64,000 nucleotides of DNA, from positions 54,696-118,695 of the forward strand of contig NZ_JAJPRF010000011.1 of assembly GCF_021206925.1 (NCBI RefSeq). Reading direction: 5' to 3'. This stretch comes from Rhodoflexus caldus (GTDB taxonomy: Bacteria; Bacteroidota; Bacteroidia; Cytophagales; Thermoflexibacteraceae). Numbering within the stretch: the first letter of the stretch is position 1; each line of letters starts with the position of its first letter. A program made the translations under genes and the position numbers. Shown one piece after another: positions 16,997 to 25,693 of this stretch. The notes beneath the pieces are model-generated. The model ran no database searches. It was not told where the DNA came from and saw only the letters and a program-made list of their open reading frames with translations.

Positions 16997-18052
16997 TTAC
17001 CTCACGTTATCACATTTGCCCGCTTTCCATTGCGAAATACCGTTTCGCAACGCCTCGGCAGCATTGCGGTAAGTCATTCCGTCGCAGCCACAGACAGCCG
17101 CAGCGGTAGAGCTTGAATAGCTGCCGGCACGCACATCTGCCGGTCGGTTCTTTTTACACTCCAATTTGTTGAGCCATTCCAAATCATAATTGGCGCGGCT
17201 TATCAGTTCGCTGCGTGTACAAAGGCCGGTTTTGTAGGTATAATCGGCGTTTCCGGTGGCATAAATCAGGTATTCTTCGCCTTTGAAAAACAGCCAGTCG
17301 CAGGAACTGAACCCTACTTCTATGTAGATATTGCGGTCTTGCAGTACAACGCCTTTCCAAAGTTGGATAACATCAAAAATGGCGTATTTTTTTACGCCCA
17401 TATCCACAAATCCCGTGATTTTGCCATGAAATACGGCATCTGCATTTTCAAAAGCCTTTTGTACTGAAACAACGGAGTCGCTGCATTTGCAGGCGATGTA
17501 GTTATCGTTGGCAAAGTCGCCTTGTTCAATCCGCCCGTCGGGATAAATCATTACACCTCTGCCGTGCCGTTTGCCCATTTTCCAATCGCCCATGTACTTG
17601 GCACCGCTCGGCCAAATGCGCACGCCATAGCCGTTGGGCTCGTCGTTTGCCCATGTGCCTTCATGTGAGCCGCCGTCGGCAGAGGTTAATTTGCCCTCGC
17701 CGTGTCTTTTATCGTTCAGAAATTCGCCTGCGTAACGGTCGCCGTTTGGCCAGGTGTAGAGTCCGTAGCCGCTGCGTTTGCCCTGCACCCAGTTGCCGTC
17801 GTAAATGCTGCCGTCTTTGCCTGTGTAAGTGCCGCGTCCGTCCATCAGGTCGTTGCGCCACATGCCTACGTATTTGCTGCCATCCGGCCAGATGAAAGTG
17901 CCGCGTCCGTGCCGTTTGCCTGCGCGGTAATTACCCGCATATTTACCTGTTTGCGTGGAGTCCTTTTTTTGAGCGTATGCCGATGATAAATCAAGACAGA
18001 AAAACAGCAAAAAAACTGCCCCGATGCGTAGCAGATGGGTTATTGTCATCAT
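16997..18052 (-). CDS. Secreted MORN-repeat protein with NTR-like and Kazal-like C-terminal domains
   Basis: After a signal peptide (cut near SSAYA/Q, residue 27) come six complete MORN repeats plus one partial (YxGxW...GxRHGRG pattern, about residues 38-190). The next part starts ACKCSDSVVSVQKAFENADA and continues to SSCDWLFFKGEEYLIYA, which resembles an NTR/TIMP-like domain. The last 55 residues contain VCGCDGMTYRNAAEA and WKAGKC, the core of a Kazal-type protease inhibitor, but with fewer cysteines than usual. The combination is unusual. A periplasmic or surface location is expected. Function is unknown. Binding to partner proteins or lipids and protease inhibition are possibilities suggested by the domains only. 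Confidence 0.75.
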   Translation of the reverse strand: MMTITHLLRIGAVFLLFFCLDLSSAYAQKKDSTQTGKYAGNYRAGKRHGRGTFIWPDGSKYVGMWRNDLMDGRGTYTGKDGSIYDGNWVQGKRSGYGLYTWPNGDRYAGEFLNDKRHGEGKLTSADGGSHEGTWANDEPNGYGVRIWPSGAKYMGDWKMGKRHGRGVMIYPDGRIEQGDFANDNYIACKCSDSVVSVQKAFENADAVFHGKITGFVDMGVKKYAIFDVIQLWKGVVLQDRNIYIEVGFSSCDWLFFKGEEYLIYATGNADYTYKTGLCTRSELISRANYDLEWLNKLECKKNRPADVRAGSYSSSTAAAVCGCDGMTYRNAAEALRNGISQWKAGKCDNVR

Positions 18053-18108
18053 GTTGTGTACTTATCAATGTATCAAACGAATTTAAAGCAAAGTGGGTTA
18101 TTTGCGGA

Positions 18109-18116
18109 TAACTTTG
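18109..18116 (+). promoter_or_regulatory. -7 element (TAACTTTG) for the bile-acid-type symporter gene
   Basis: TAACTTTG matches TAnnTTTG exactly and lies 30 bp before the ATG at 18147. It argues against translation starting at 18093. Confidence 0.5.
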
Positions 18117-18146
18117 TTTAAATTTTGCCCACATGGAAATGAAAAA

Positions 18147-19025
18147 ATGATGGATACGGCATTTATTTCAGGCGTTCTTTTTCCTGCCATTCTGGCGGTA
18201 CTGATGTTGGGCATGGGCATGACGCTCAGCCCTGCGGATTTTAAGCGTGTGGCTGTTTTTCCGAAGGCGGCACTGGCAGGCTTGGCAAGTCAAGTGTTGC
18301 TTTTGCCGCTGCTTGGCTGGCTGATTGTGAGCGTGTGGCCATTGCCAACGGTTATTGCCTTAGGGGTGATGATAATAGCTGCCTGCCCGGGCGGTGCTAC
18401 TTCCAACCTGATTACTTATTTTTCGCGCGGCGATGTGGCGCTCTCTATTACGCTCACGGCGCTTTCCAGTGTCGTAACGGTTTTTTCTATCCCTTTGATT
18501 ATCAATGCTTCACTTGCTCATTTTACGGGTGAGGGACAGGAAATCCAATTACCTGTTGTCAAAACCATCATTCAAATCATTACCCTGACTGCCCTGCCTG
18601 TGAGCATCGGTATGTTGATTAACGGGCTGTTTCCGCGTTTTGCCCGTTGGTTTGAAAAGCCGATGAGTTGGATTTCTGCCCTGTTCATCATATTGGCAGT
18701 AGCATTAATTGTGGTTGTAATTCAGCAACGGGGCAGTGTTTGGGATTTTATCGCACAGGCAGGCCCGGTAGTACTGGTGCTGAATCTGGCATCGCTTACC
18801 TTGGGTTTTCTGATAGGGAAAATACTTCAACTGCCTGTTAGTCAGTCAATTACCATATCCATAGAAACAGGGATTCAGAACGGCACATTAGGCATTACGA
18901 TTGCTTCCAGTCCCTTTTTGCTCAATCGCCCCGAAATGGCAGTGCCCGCAGCGGTTTATGGTATTACGATGTGCATCACAGGTGTGGCTGCTATTTGGTT
19001 TTTTCGTCGGCAGGCAACCCATTAG
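18147..19025 (+). CDS. Bile acid:sodium symporter (BASS) family transporter
   Basis: The 292-residue protein has nine or ten membrane segments and BASS-family motifs: MLGMGMTLSPADFKRV, CPGGATSNLITYFSRGDVALS and IETGIQNGTLGITIA. The family moves organic anions with sodium. Plant and bacterial homologues carry pyruvate, pantoate or keto acids, and bile acid transport is only the founding example. It is a single gene with its own promoter element at 18109. The frame is open back to 18093, but that start lies upstream of the -7 element, so the ATG pair at 18147/18150 is chosen. Substrate unknown. Confidence 0.88.
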   Translation: MMDTAFISGVLFPAILAVLMLGMGMTLSPADFKRVAVFPKAALAGLASQVLLLPLLGWLIVSVWPLPTVIALGVMIIAACPGGATSNLITYFSRGDVALSITLTALSSVVTVFSIPLIINASLAHFTGEGQEIQLPVVKTIIQIITLTALPVSIGMLINGLFPRFARWFEKPMSWISALFIILAVALIVVVIQQRGSVWDFIAQAGPVVLVLNLASLTLGFLIGKILQLPVSQSITISIETGIQNGTLGITIASSPFLLNRPEMAVPAAVYGITMCITGVAAIWFFRRQATH

Positions 19026-19068
19026 CTTGAAAGCGGAGTTGAAATTCGGCACTCTTTCCTAAACGTGT

Positions 19069-19971
19069 CTACCTAAAATTATCTACCTTTCTGTATGCTT
19101 CTATCAAGGCGCGTTCCCCCTCTTTGCCGGGCTTGGCATTGCCGTGCTCCATGCCTAAAATGCCTTTGTAGCCTTTTTCGTAGATGTACTTAAACACGTT
19201 TAGGTAGTTGATTTCACCGGTGGCAGGCTCTTTTCGCCCGGGATTATCGCCAATTTGGATGTAGCCGATTTCGTCCCAGCAAAGCTCCATATTGCTGATG
19301 AGATGACCCTCGTTTCGCTGCATGTGGTAGATATCGTACAGAATTTTGCATGACGGACTTTTAACTGCCTTGCAAATCATGTAGGCTTGGTCGGAGTTGC
19401 GCAAGAACAGGTCAGGCGTATCGCTGAGCGGCTCGAGAACCATGACTATACCGTGCGGTTCCAAAATATCAACAGCGCGGCGCAGGGTATCTATTACGTT
19501 GGCTGTCTGGATGCCGATGGGCAAGCGACGCTCAAAATACCCCGGTACTACCGTTACCCATTTGGCATTGACGCGCTTGGCGGCTGCCACGGCTGCCTGA
19601 CAGGTTTTAAGGAAGTTATCGCGAAATTCGGGCTTGCCTGTGGTGAGTGAGGTTTTCCAATTATCGCCGCCGTCAATCACGAAAACGCCCATTTGCATGT
19701 TTAATTTGGCAAGGGCTTCGCCTATTTTCACTTGTTCCGATGCAGGGCGTTGCAGTAAACCGTTATCTTCCAGTGCAGTAAATCCCTCATCTGCCATAAA
19801 TTTCAGTTGCTCAATCAGGTCTTTGCCTGCGTGTTGCTCAAACATGCCAAAGTGGGGTGCATAGTTCAAATTAAACTTATGCTTGGCAGCAGCACCAAAC
19901 GATTGGGAAGCCAAAGCAGAAAGAGCCGTTCCTGCAACTGTTGTTTTAATGACAAAATCGCGTCGTTTCAT
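19069..19971 (-). CDS. Tat-exported TIM-barrel isomerase (hydroxypyruvate isomerase/xylose isomerase-like)
   Basis: The 300-residue product begins with a twin-arginine signal (MKRRDFVIKTTVAGTALSAL), so it is probably folded in the cytoplasm and exported by Tat. The mature part is an AP-endonuclease-2/xylose-isomerase-like TIM barrel. It shows NYAPHFGMF, FMADEGFTALEDNG, the metal-site motifs VLEPLSD and YDIYHMQ, then IGYIQIGDNPGR and GMEHGN. These closely fit hydroxypyruvate isomerase-type proteins. Export makes a periplasmic sugar-acid role more likely than the glyoxylate pathway. The frame extends upstream through a TTG at 20067 but the Tat signal fixes the ATG at 19971. Confidence 0.82.
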   Translation of the reverse strand: MKRRDFVIKTTVAGTALSALASQSFGAAAKHKFNLNYAPHFGMFEQHAGKDLIEQLKFMADEGFTALEDNGLLQRPASEQVKIGEALAKLNMQMGVFVIDGGDNWKTSLTTGKPEFRDNFLKTCQAAVAAAKRVNAKWVTVVPGYFERRLPIGIQTANVIDTLRRAVDILEPHGIVMVLEPLSDTPDLFLRNSDQAYMICKAVKSPSCKILYDIYHMQRNEGHLISNMELCWDEIGYIQIGDNPGRKEPATGEINYLNVFKYIYEKGYKGILGMEHGNAKPGKEGERALIEAYRKVDNFR

Positions 19972-20071
19972 GGGTTTGCACTGAATTTGGAAATGCTGTC
20001 CACATTTTGTTGAATATGGCAGATAAATTTTCAGCAATAAAGATACGCAACAAATGCAGCGCGCCAAACGG

Positions 20072-21688
20072 CTACGGCGTTTTCACGATTTTTTGGGTGA
20101 AGTAATACCGCTTGTCAAATATCATCGTAACGGTGAGCACTTGCGGCGGCAGGTGGGCAGGCAGCGAAATATTGAGCCGATTGTCGCCCGCAACTACTAC
20201 GGTAAGGTTTTTCTCGGCAGCTACGATGCGTCCGCTTGAATCGGTAATGAAATATTGCACGTGAACGGGGCGGTTCAGGTAAAATTCCGCCCTAATTTCC
20301 GTTGTTGCGGGGTTGGGCGAAAGTTTCACCCCGTAGTTGTGCTTGCCGTCCATTTCGGCAGCACTCAACGGTGCGGTTTTTGTCAGGCGCACGGCATAAA
20401 TGCTTGCATCGGCTGTTGTAGTATTGGTTTGGTTGGCACTGAACGGGTTGGCGGAAGGGCTGTTAATGCCGCCCAAAATATGCCCTACGATGAATGAGTT
20501 TTGGTTGATGTTGTTCAGTTTGAAAATTTTTGAAGGGTATTGCGGCAAGTTCGGGTTGGGAATGAATTCCGAACCCGCGCCTTTGAGTCCGGGCATTTCT
20601 ACGGGCAACAAAAATTCTTTCAATGTGCCGTCGGCATAGCGCGTCAGCAGGCTGACGGTTCTTACAAAAGGCACTAAATTGTCTTGCACAAGCGTGTTAT
20701 CGCGGTAGAAATATTGGCTGATGCCGCCGAAAAACAAGGTGTGCATTTCGTTGGCGGTGCTGTCGTAGAGGCAGGTTTTGGCACTGTGGTAGTGGCTCAG
20801 GTATTGGCTGAATGAGGTAACGGGCGTGTAGCCGCGTTCGGTGATGTCCACAGGATAGAGAAAAGGCAAATCCGCATTGATTTGGAAAACCCCTGCCGAA
20901 ATGGTATATCCAACGCTGCGGTCGGGAAAAATTTGTGGCAACAGGTTAAAATCGCGACGGCGCAAGTGGATGGGGTCGGTAACGGCGCTGTAATTAGCGT
21001 AGCTCAATTGCGTGCCGCTGTTGTTGAGTGTAAACTTGCGGATTTGGTTGGTATAGGCTTGCGTAAAAGTAGGGTTGTTCATCGGGTTGTAGCGCCCGTC
21101 GAACCTGTGCCCGCCGACCAAGTAGTAGAACCGCCCGATTTTGCCCATTTGTCCGCCCGTTACGGCGAAAACGTCGTCGGTTATCTGTTTGAAAAAGGGC
21201 GCAATGTTGTTATTGCCCGATACAATGGCATTTATCAGACCCGATACGCGCACAGAAGTCAGGTGCGGAAAGGTGATATGGTCGTTGGCAGTGGCGGAAA
21301 ATCCGTAGCCGCCCGTTAGGTAGAGCGTATCGCCGTCCTGATAAAAGTTCATATTCGTAGATTGCATCTGTTCGGCAAGCCTGCCGCTCAGATTATTGAC
21401 CGAAGTGCGCCAAAATCGCCTTTCGTTCACGTCAATCACCATAATTTCGGTATTGTTGGCGGCTTGCGGGAATGAGGCATTGGGTTGGCGGGCATGGATG
21501 CCGTCTCTGCGTCCGCCGATGATGAGCCACTTGCCCTCGTGCTGCGCAAATGCGTAAGAGTGAATGCCCGGCAGGTTGGGAATGACAACGGGTTCTAACG
21601 AAACGCTGTAACCGAAGGTGTTTTGCCCTTGCACGCCGTAGCCGATAAGTCCGAAAAACCATGTAATCATCAAAAAATACGGTCGCAT
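20072..21688 (-). CDS. Secreted Kelch-like beta-propeller protein with T9SS type A sorting domain
   Basis: The 538-residue product has a signal peptide (MRPYFLMITWFFGLIGYGVQ, cut near GQ). Repeated propeller-like strands follow: WLIIGGRRDGIH, DTLYLTGGYGFSA, FYYLVGGHRFDGRYNPM and MHTLFFGGISQYF, each with the Kelch-type diglycine. The last 85 residues fit a T9SS sorting domain (YGVKLSPNPATTEIRAEFYL ... YYFTQKIVK). It is therefore exported across the outer membrane and probably displayed or released. No catalytic residues were recognised. The frame is open to 21703. The ATG at 21688 is preferred because a CATCTTTG near-match to the -7 element lies about 19 bp upstream. It is divergent from the ApbE gene. 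Confidence 0.8.
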   Translation of the reverse strand: MRPYFLMITWFFGLIGYGVQGQNTFGYSVSLEPVVIPNLPGIHSYAFAQHEGKWLIIGGRRDGIHARQPNASFPQAANNTEIMVIDVNERRFWRTSVNNLSGRLAEQMQSTNMNFYQDGDTLYLTGGYGFSATANDHITFPHLTSVRVSGLINAIVSGNNNIAPFFKQITDDVFAVTGGQMGKIGRFYYLVGGHRFDGRYNPMNNPTFTQAYTNQIRKFTLNNSGTQLSYANYSAVTDPIHLRRRDFNLLPQIFPDRSVGYTISAGVFQINADLPFLYPVDITERGYTPVTSFSQYLSHYHSAKTCLYDSTANEMHTLFFGGISQYFYRDNTLVQDNLVPFVRTVSLLTRYADGTLKEFLLPVEMPGLKGAGSEFIPNPNLPQYPSKIFKLNNINQNSFIVGHILGGINSPSANPFSANQTNTTTADASIYAVRLTKTAPLSAAEMDGKHNYGVKLSPNPATTEIRAEFYLNRPVHVQYFITDSSGRIVAAEKNLTVVVAGDNRLNISLPAHLPPQVLTVTMIFDKRYYFTQKIVKTP

Positions 21689-21723
21689 ACGTCTTGATTT
21701 CAATCATGGCAAAGATGGGAAAA

Positions 21724-22668
21724 ATGCCGCACGTGAAAAGAAACTTTTATTACATAATCGGCTGTATGCTGTGGGCAGTTTTGCAGGGTACAAGTCGCGC
21801 CCAAGCGCTTGTTTTTGAGCACGGGCAAATGGGAACGCTGTTTCGCATCCAAATCATTGCCGATGACAGCGCCCGTGCGGCAGCGGCGGCAAAGGCAGCC
21901 TTTAACCTGTTGGATTCGCTCAACCTCATCATGAGCGACTACCGCTCGGACAGCGAACTCAACCGCCTTTCCGCTACGGCAGGCAGCGGGCAACGAGTAG
22001 TGGTCAGTCCCGCGTTATGGGAGGTGTTGCAACTGTCGCAAGCAATTTCCCGATTGACCGACGGGGCGTTTGATGTCAGCATCGGCGCACTGACGCAACT
22101 CTGGCGGCGTGCCGTGCGCCAAAAAGAACTGCCCGACCCGCAGCGATTAAAGGCAGCCCTTTCCGCCACGGGCTACCGCTATATCCGCCTCTATCCCAAA
22201 GAGCGTAAGGTCAAACTCACCCGCAAAGGCATGAAATTAGACCTCGGCGGCATTGCCAAAGGTTATGCCAACGCACAGATGCAACAGGTTCTGCGTCAAT
22301 ACGGCTTCCGAAAAACCCTGATTGAAGGCGGCGGCGACCTGCTGGCAGGCGATGCCCCCGACGGCACAAACGGCTGGCGCGTGCTGGTGGGCAGCGATAC
22401 GGTCAGTTTGCAAAGGGCGGCGCTTGCCACCTCAGGCGATGATTTTCGCTTTGTGGAAATTGGCGGACACCGCTACTCGCATGTCATCAATCCGCGCACG
22501 GGCATGGGCGTAACGCACCGCACGCGCGTATCGGTCATGTGTGCCGATGCTGCTCTTGCCGACGCGCTTTCGTCTGCTTTTTCCGTCATGGGCGAAGCAA
22601 AAAGCAGCCGATATGCCCCTCGCTTGCAGCGAAAATATGATTTTGCGTTTGTTTGGCATTTAAGGTAA
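21724..22668 (+). CDS. apbE: FAD:protein FMN transferase
   Basis: ApbE covalently attaches FMN to Thr/Ser residues of periplasmic redox proteins. After a signal sequence (about 23 residues, ending SRAQ) the protein has the family motifs: GTLFRIQI, NLIMSDYRSDSELNRL, LDLGGIAKGYA, TLIEGGGDLLAGD and YSHVINPRTG. Length is close to normal. ATGs also exist at 21694, 21706 and 21715. The ATG at 21724 (MPHVKRN) gives the most compact signal peptide. No Na+-NQR, Rnf or other obvious flavinylation target is encoded nearby, so its client lies elsewhere. It is transcribed divergently from the propeller gene. Confidence 0.92.
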   Translation: MPHVKRNFYYIIGCMLWAVLQGTSRAQALVFEHGQMGTLFRIQIIADDSARAAAAAKAAFNLLDSLNLIMSDYRSDSELNRLSATAGSGQRVVVSPALWEVLQLSQAISRLTDGAFDVSIGALTQLWRRAVRQKELPDPQRLKAALSATGYRYIRLYPKERKVKLTRKGMKLDLGGIAKGYANAQMQQVLRQYGFRKTLIEGGGDLLAGDAPDGTNGWRVLVGSDTVSLQRAALATSGDDFRFVEIGGHRYSHVINPRTGMGVTHRTRVSVMCADAALADALSSAFSVMGEAKSSRYAPRLQRKYDFAFVWHLR

Positions 22669-22805
22669 GTAAGGGGACGCGAACTATTCACTATCCATTT
22701 GATAATCAGTGGATTTTGTGTGAAAATACCCCAAATAAAACATTAGCGTAAAAAACACATCTTTGGATTGTATTTTTCCAAGATTCCATCGCATATTTTG
22801 CGTTA

Positions 22806-22837
22806 AATAAAAAACCTCCCACAGCCATGCGGGAGGT
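22806..22837 (-). terminator. Intrinsic terminator after sufB
   Basis: ACCTCCC (22814-22820) pairs with GGGAGGT (22831-22837). On the minus strand the stem is followed by a T-run (complement of the A-run at 22808-22813). It lies 35 bp after the sufB stop. Confidence 0.75.
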
Positions 22838-22871
22838 GTAATTATTCAGAAAACATGCTCGAAACAAACGA

Positions 22872-24317
22872 TTAACCTACACTGCCTTCCAAACTGATGG
22901 CAAGCAGTTTTTGCGCTTCTACGGCAAACTCCATCGGCAACTGGTTCAATACCTCTTTACAATAGCCGTTTACAATCAGAGCTACGGCTTCTTCGGTGTC
23001 AATGCCGCGCTGGTTGCAGTAGAAAATCTGGTCTTCGCCGATTTTTGAAGTAGTGGCTTCGTGCTCTACTTTGGCAGTTTTGTTTTCAACTTCAATGTAA
23101 GGGAAAGTATGTGCACCGCACTTGTCGCCCATCAGCAGAGAGTCGCACTGGGAGAAATTGCGGGCATTCTCCGCGCGCTTGCTGATTTGTACTAATCCGC
23201 GGTAGGAGTTCTGGCTGTGTCCGGCAGAAATACCTTTGGAAACAATGCGGCTGCGGGTATTTTTGCCAATGTGAATCATTTTAGTGCCTGTATCGGCTTG
23301 CTGGCGGTTGTTGGTAATGGCTACCGAATAAAATTCACCTACCGAATTGTCGCCTTTCAGGATGCAGCTTGGATATTTCCAAGTAATGGCAGAACCTGTT
23401 TCTACCTGCGTCCATGAAATTTTTGAATTGTCGCCTAAGCAGATACCGCGTTTGGTTACGAAGTTGTAAATGCCGCCTTTGCCTTCTTTGTCGCCGGGGT
23501 ACCAATTCTGAACGGTTGAGTACTTCACTTCGGCATCTTTCATGGCTACGATTTCCACTACGGCGGCGTGCAGTTGGTTCTCATCGCGCATGGGAGCGGT
23601 GCAACCTTCCAGATAGCTTACGTAAGAAGCCTCATCGGCAACTATCAGCGTGCGCTCGAACTGACCTGTGTTGGCCGCATTGATGCGGAAATAGGTAGAA
23701 AGCTCCATCGGGCAACGCACGCCTTTGGGGATATAGCAGAACGAACCGTCGCTGAACACGGCAGAGTTCAAGGCTGCATAGTAGTTGTCGTTTACAGGCA
23801 CCACCGAACCGATGTACTTGCGCACTAATTCGGGATGCTCGCGGATGGCTTCGCTCATGGAGCAGAAAATAATGCCTAACTCGGCCAGTGTTTCTTTGAA
23901 GGTAGTAGCTACCGAAACGCTGTCAATCACGGCATCAATGGCAACCCCTGTGAGGCGCTTTTGCTCGGAAAGAGATATGCCGAGCTTCTCGAAAGTTGCC
24001 AGCAACTCAGGGTCTACTTCGTCTAAACTGTTGTATTTCGCTTTTTTCTTAGGTGCAGAGTAGTAGATAATATCATTGAAATCCACCTGTGGATAGCTAA
24101 CGTTTGGCCATTTCGGTTCTTTCATGGTCAGCCATTGGCGGTATGCTTTCAAACGCCATTCGGTCATCCATTCCGGCTCTTCTTTTTTGGCAGAGATGAA
24201 GCGGATAATGTCTTCGCTCAATCCTTTGGGAGCTTCTTCGGTCTCAAAGTTGCTGACAAAGCCGTATTTATACTCCGAATTGGTGAATTCTTCTAAAATC
24301 TGGTTGCTCTGATCCAT
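22872..24317 (-). CDS. sufB: Fe-S cluster assembly protein SufB
   Basis: SufB is the scaffold subunit of the SufBC2D complex that builds Fe-S clusters in the cytoplasm. The 481-residue product matches the family throughout: [88 protein letters not shown] and [18 protein letters not shown], which contain the conserved cysteines and histidines. The frame opens further upstream but the ATG at 24317 (MDQSNQ) follows a TATCTTTG element. The gene is flanked by a terminator and has no sufC, sufD or sufS next to it in the window, so the suf genes appear split in this genome. Confidence 0.96.
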   Translation of the reverse strand: MDQSNQILEEFTNSEYKYGFVSNFETEEAPKGLSEDIIRFISAKKEEPEWMTEWRLKAYRQWLTMKEPKWPNVSYPQVDFNDIIYYSAPKKKAKYNSLDEVDPELLATFEKLGISLSEQKRLTGVAIDAVIDSVSVATTFKETLAELGIIFCSMSEAIREHPELVRKYIGSVVPVNDNYYAALNSAVFSDGSFCYIPKGVRCPMELSTYFRINAANTGQFERTLIVADEASYVSYLEGCTAPMRDENQLHAAVVEIVAMKDAEVKYSTVQNWYPGDKEGKGGIYNFVTKRGICLGDNSKISWTQVETGSAITWKYPSCILKGDNSVGEFYSVAITNNRQQADTGTKMIHIGKNTRSRIVSKGISAGHSQNSYRGLVQISKRAENARNFSQCDSLLMGDKCGAHTFPYIEVENKTAKVEHEATTSKIGEDQIFYCNQRGIDTEEAVALIVNGYCKEVLNQLPMEFAVEAQKLLAISLEGSVG

Positions 24318-24352
24318 ATGTTTCCGGTGGAATAAAAAGTAGTATGAGTACG

Positions 24353-24360
24353 CAAAGATA
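24353..24360 (-). promoter_or_regulatory. -7 element (TATCTTTG) for sufB
   Basis: TATCTTTG on the minus strand is an exact TAnnTTTG match, 36 bp before the sufB ATG at 24317. TTG/TTTG triplets lie just upstream. Confidence 0.6.
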
Positions 24361-24483
24361 CTAACAAACAACTATTTAAAATTGTTCTAAATACAAGTAA
24401 AACAAAAAAATTTCGCTGCCGAACAATTGCGAACAGATTCGGGTTAATTGCTTAATTTTGAAGGCTTAGCATGATTCGCCCCG

Positions 24484-24491
24484 TAATTTTG
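24484..24491 (+). promoter_or_regulatory. -7 element (TAATTTTG) for the ferredoxin reductase gene
   Basis: TAATTTTG matches TAnnTTTG and lies 22 bp before the ATG at 24514. A second identical TAATTTTG occurs at 24453-24460. Its TTG also sits near the -33 position of the downstream element. Confidence 0.5.
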
Positions 24492-24513
24492 AAAAAATTG
24501 TAATTCGTTACAC

Positions 24514-25578
24514 ATGAAGCAGTACAACCTCAAAGTAAAAGATATTACGCAGGAGACCGAAGATACCGTAACACTGCATCTCAAACAACCGCTTTTCAGC
24601 AAAATCAAATATAAACCCGGGCAATTTTTGACCCTCATACTCACCATCAACGGTAAAAGTGTGCGCCGTGCTTATTCCATGAGCAGTTCTCCGCACGTAG
24701 ATGAAACTCTTTCTGTGTCTATCAAGCGCGTGGAAGGCGGGCTGGTTTCCAACTATGTGAACGACCACATCAAAGTTGGCGACTACGTGGATATTTTGGA
24801 GCCCATGGGCAATTTCTTCTTGGAGCCAGATAAGAACTTAAAGCGGCATATCGTGCTGTTTGGCAGCGGCAGCGGCATTACACCACTGATGTCTATTGCC
24901 AAAAGTGTGCTGCTGATAGAGCAGCAGAGCGTCGTGTCGCTAATTTATGGCAATAAAACGATGGAAACGGTCATTTTCCGCCAAAAATTGGAGGAAATGC
25001 AGAAGAAATACGGCGAACGTTTCAAAGTTGTTCATGTGTTGAGTCGCGCCGAGGATAACGACTGGCACGGCTATAAGGGACGGATAGATAAAACGCTGGC
25101 CATCAATGTTTTAAACCTGCTTCCTAAGTTTGATGCCGATAAAACCGAGTATTTTATGTGCGGCCCCGAAGGCATGATGGATCAGGTAATGGAGGCTTTG
25201 CACTACCTCAGAGTGCCCAAAGAACGCATCCATCGCGAAAGTTTTTTCAGCCCCGTTGCCGAAGAAGCCAAAGACGAGGCCGCACTGAAAGCCTCAGGCA
25301 TTACCGAGCAGCAGGTTACTATTATTCTGGATGGCGATGAGTATCAGGTAACGGTTAAACCTACACAATCTATTTTGGATGCAGCGCTGGATGCAGGGAT
25401 AGACATGCCTTACTCTTGCCAAAGCGGCCTTTGCACAGCCTGTCGCGGCCAGAAAAAATCGGGCGAAGTGAAAATGGATGAAGACGAAGGTCTTTCTGAA
25501 ACCGAAATTAAAGAGGGCTATGTACTCACCTGCGTATCGCATCCGCTCAGCGAAAATGTGGTGATAGAAATTGGATAA
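24514..25578 (+). CDS. Ferredoxin-NAD(P)H reductase with C-terminal 2Fe-2S domain (PaaE/Hmp-like)
   Basis: The 354-residue protein has an FAD-binding barrel (RRAYSMSSSP, about 51-60), an NAD(P)-binding lobe (GSGSGITPLMS, about 117-127, and CGPEGMMDQV) and a plant-type ferredoxin domain. The 2Fe-2S ligands are Cys302, Cys307, Cys310 and Cys340 (CX4CX2CX29C). The order matches the reductase component of phenylacetyl-CoA epoxidase (PaaE) and related oxygenase reductases. No oxygenase genes are adjacent, so it may serve another acceptor. It passes electrons from NAD(P)H via FAD to the cluster in the cytoplasm. A terminator follows 22 bp after the stop. Confidence 0.88.
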   Translation: MKQYNLKVKDITQETEDTVTLHLKQPLFSKIKYKPGQFLTLILTINGKSVRRAYSMSSSPHVDETLSVSIKRVEGGLVSNYVNDHIKVGDYVDILEPMGNFFLEPDKNLKRHIVLFGSGSGITPLMSIAKSVLLIEQQSVVSLIYGNKTMETVIFRQKLEEMQKKYGERFKVVHVLSRAEDNDWHGYKGRIDKTLAINVLNLLPKFDADKTEYFMCGPEGMMDQVMEALHYLRVPKERIHRESFFSPVAEEAKDEAALKASGITEQQVTIILDGDEYQVTVKPTQSILDAALDAGIDMPYSCQSGLCTACRGQKKSGEVKMDEDEGLSETEIKEGYVLTCVSHPLSENVVIEIG

Positions 25579-25600
25579 TCAGTTGATTACCAATAGATGA

Positions 25601-25635
25601 AATCCTAAGGGTGAGGCCTGCCCTTAGGATTTTTT
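25601..25635 (+). terminator. Intrinsic terminator of the ferredoxin reductase gene
   Basis: AATCCTAAGGG (25601-25611) pairs perfectly with CCCTTAGGATT (25621-25631), loop of nine bases, followed by a T-run. It lies before a convergent gene and, being A-flanked, is weaker in reverse. Confidence 0.85.
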
Positions 25636-25693
25636 GTTTGATGCCGAACAATCAGGTAACGACTTTTCAGGCATCTAACCCATGGTTCAAAGC

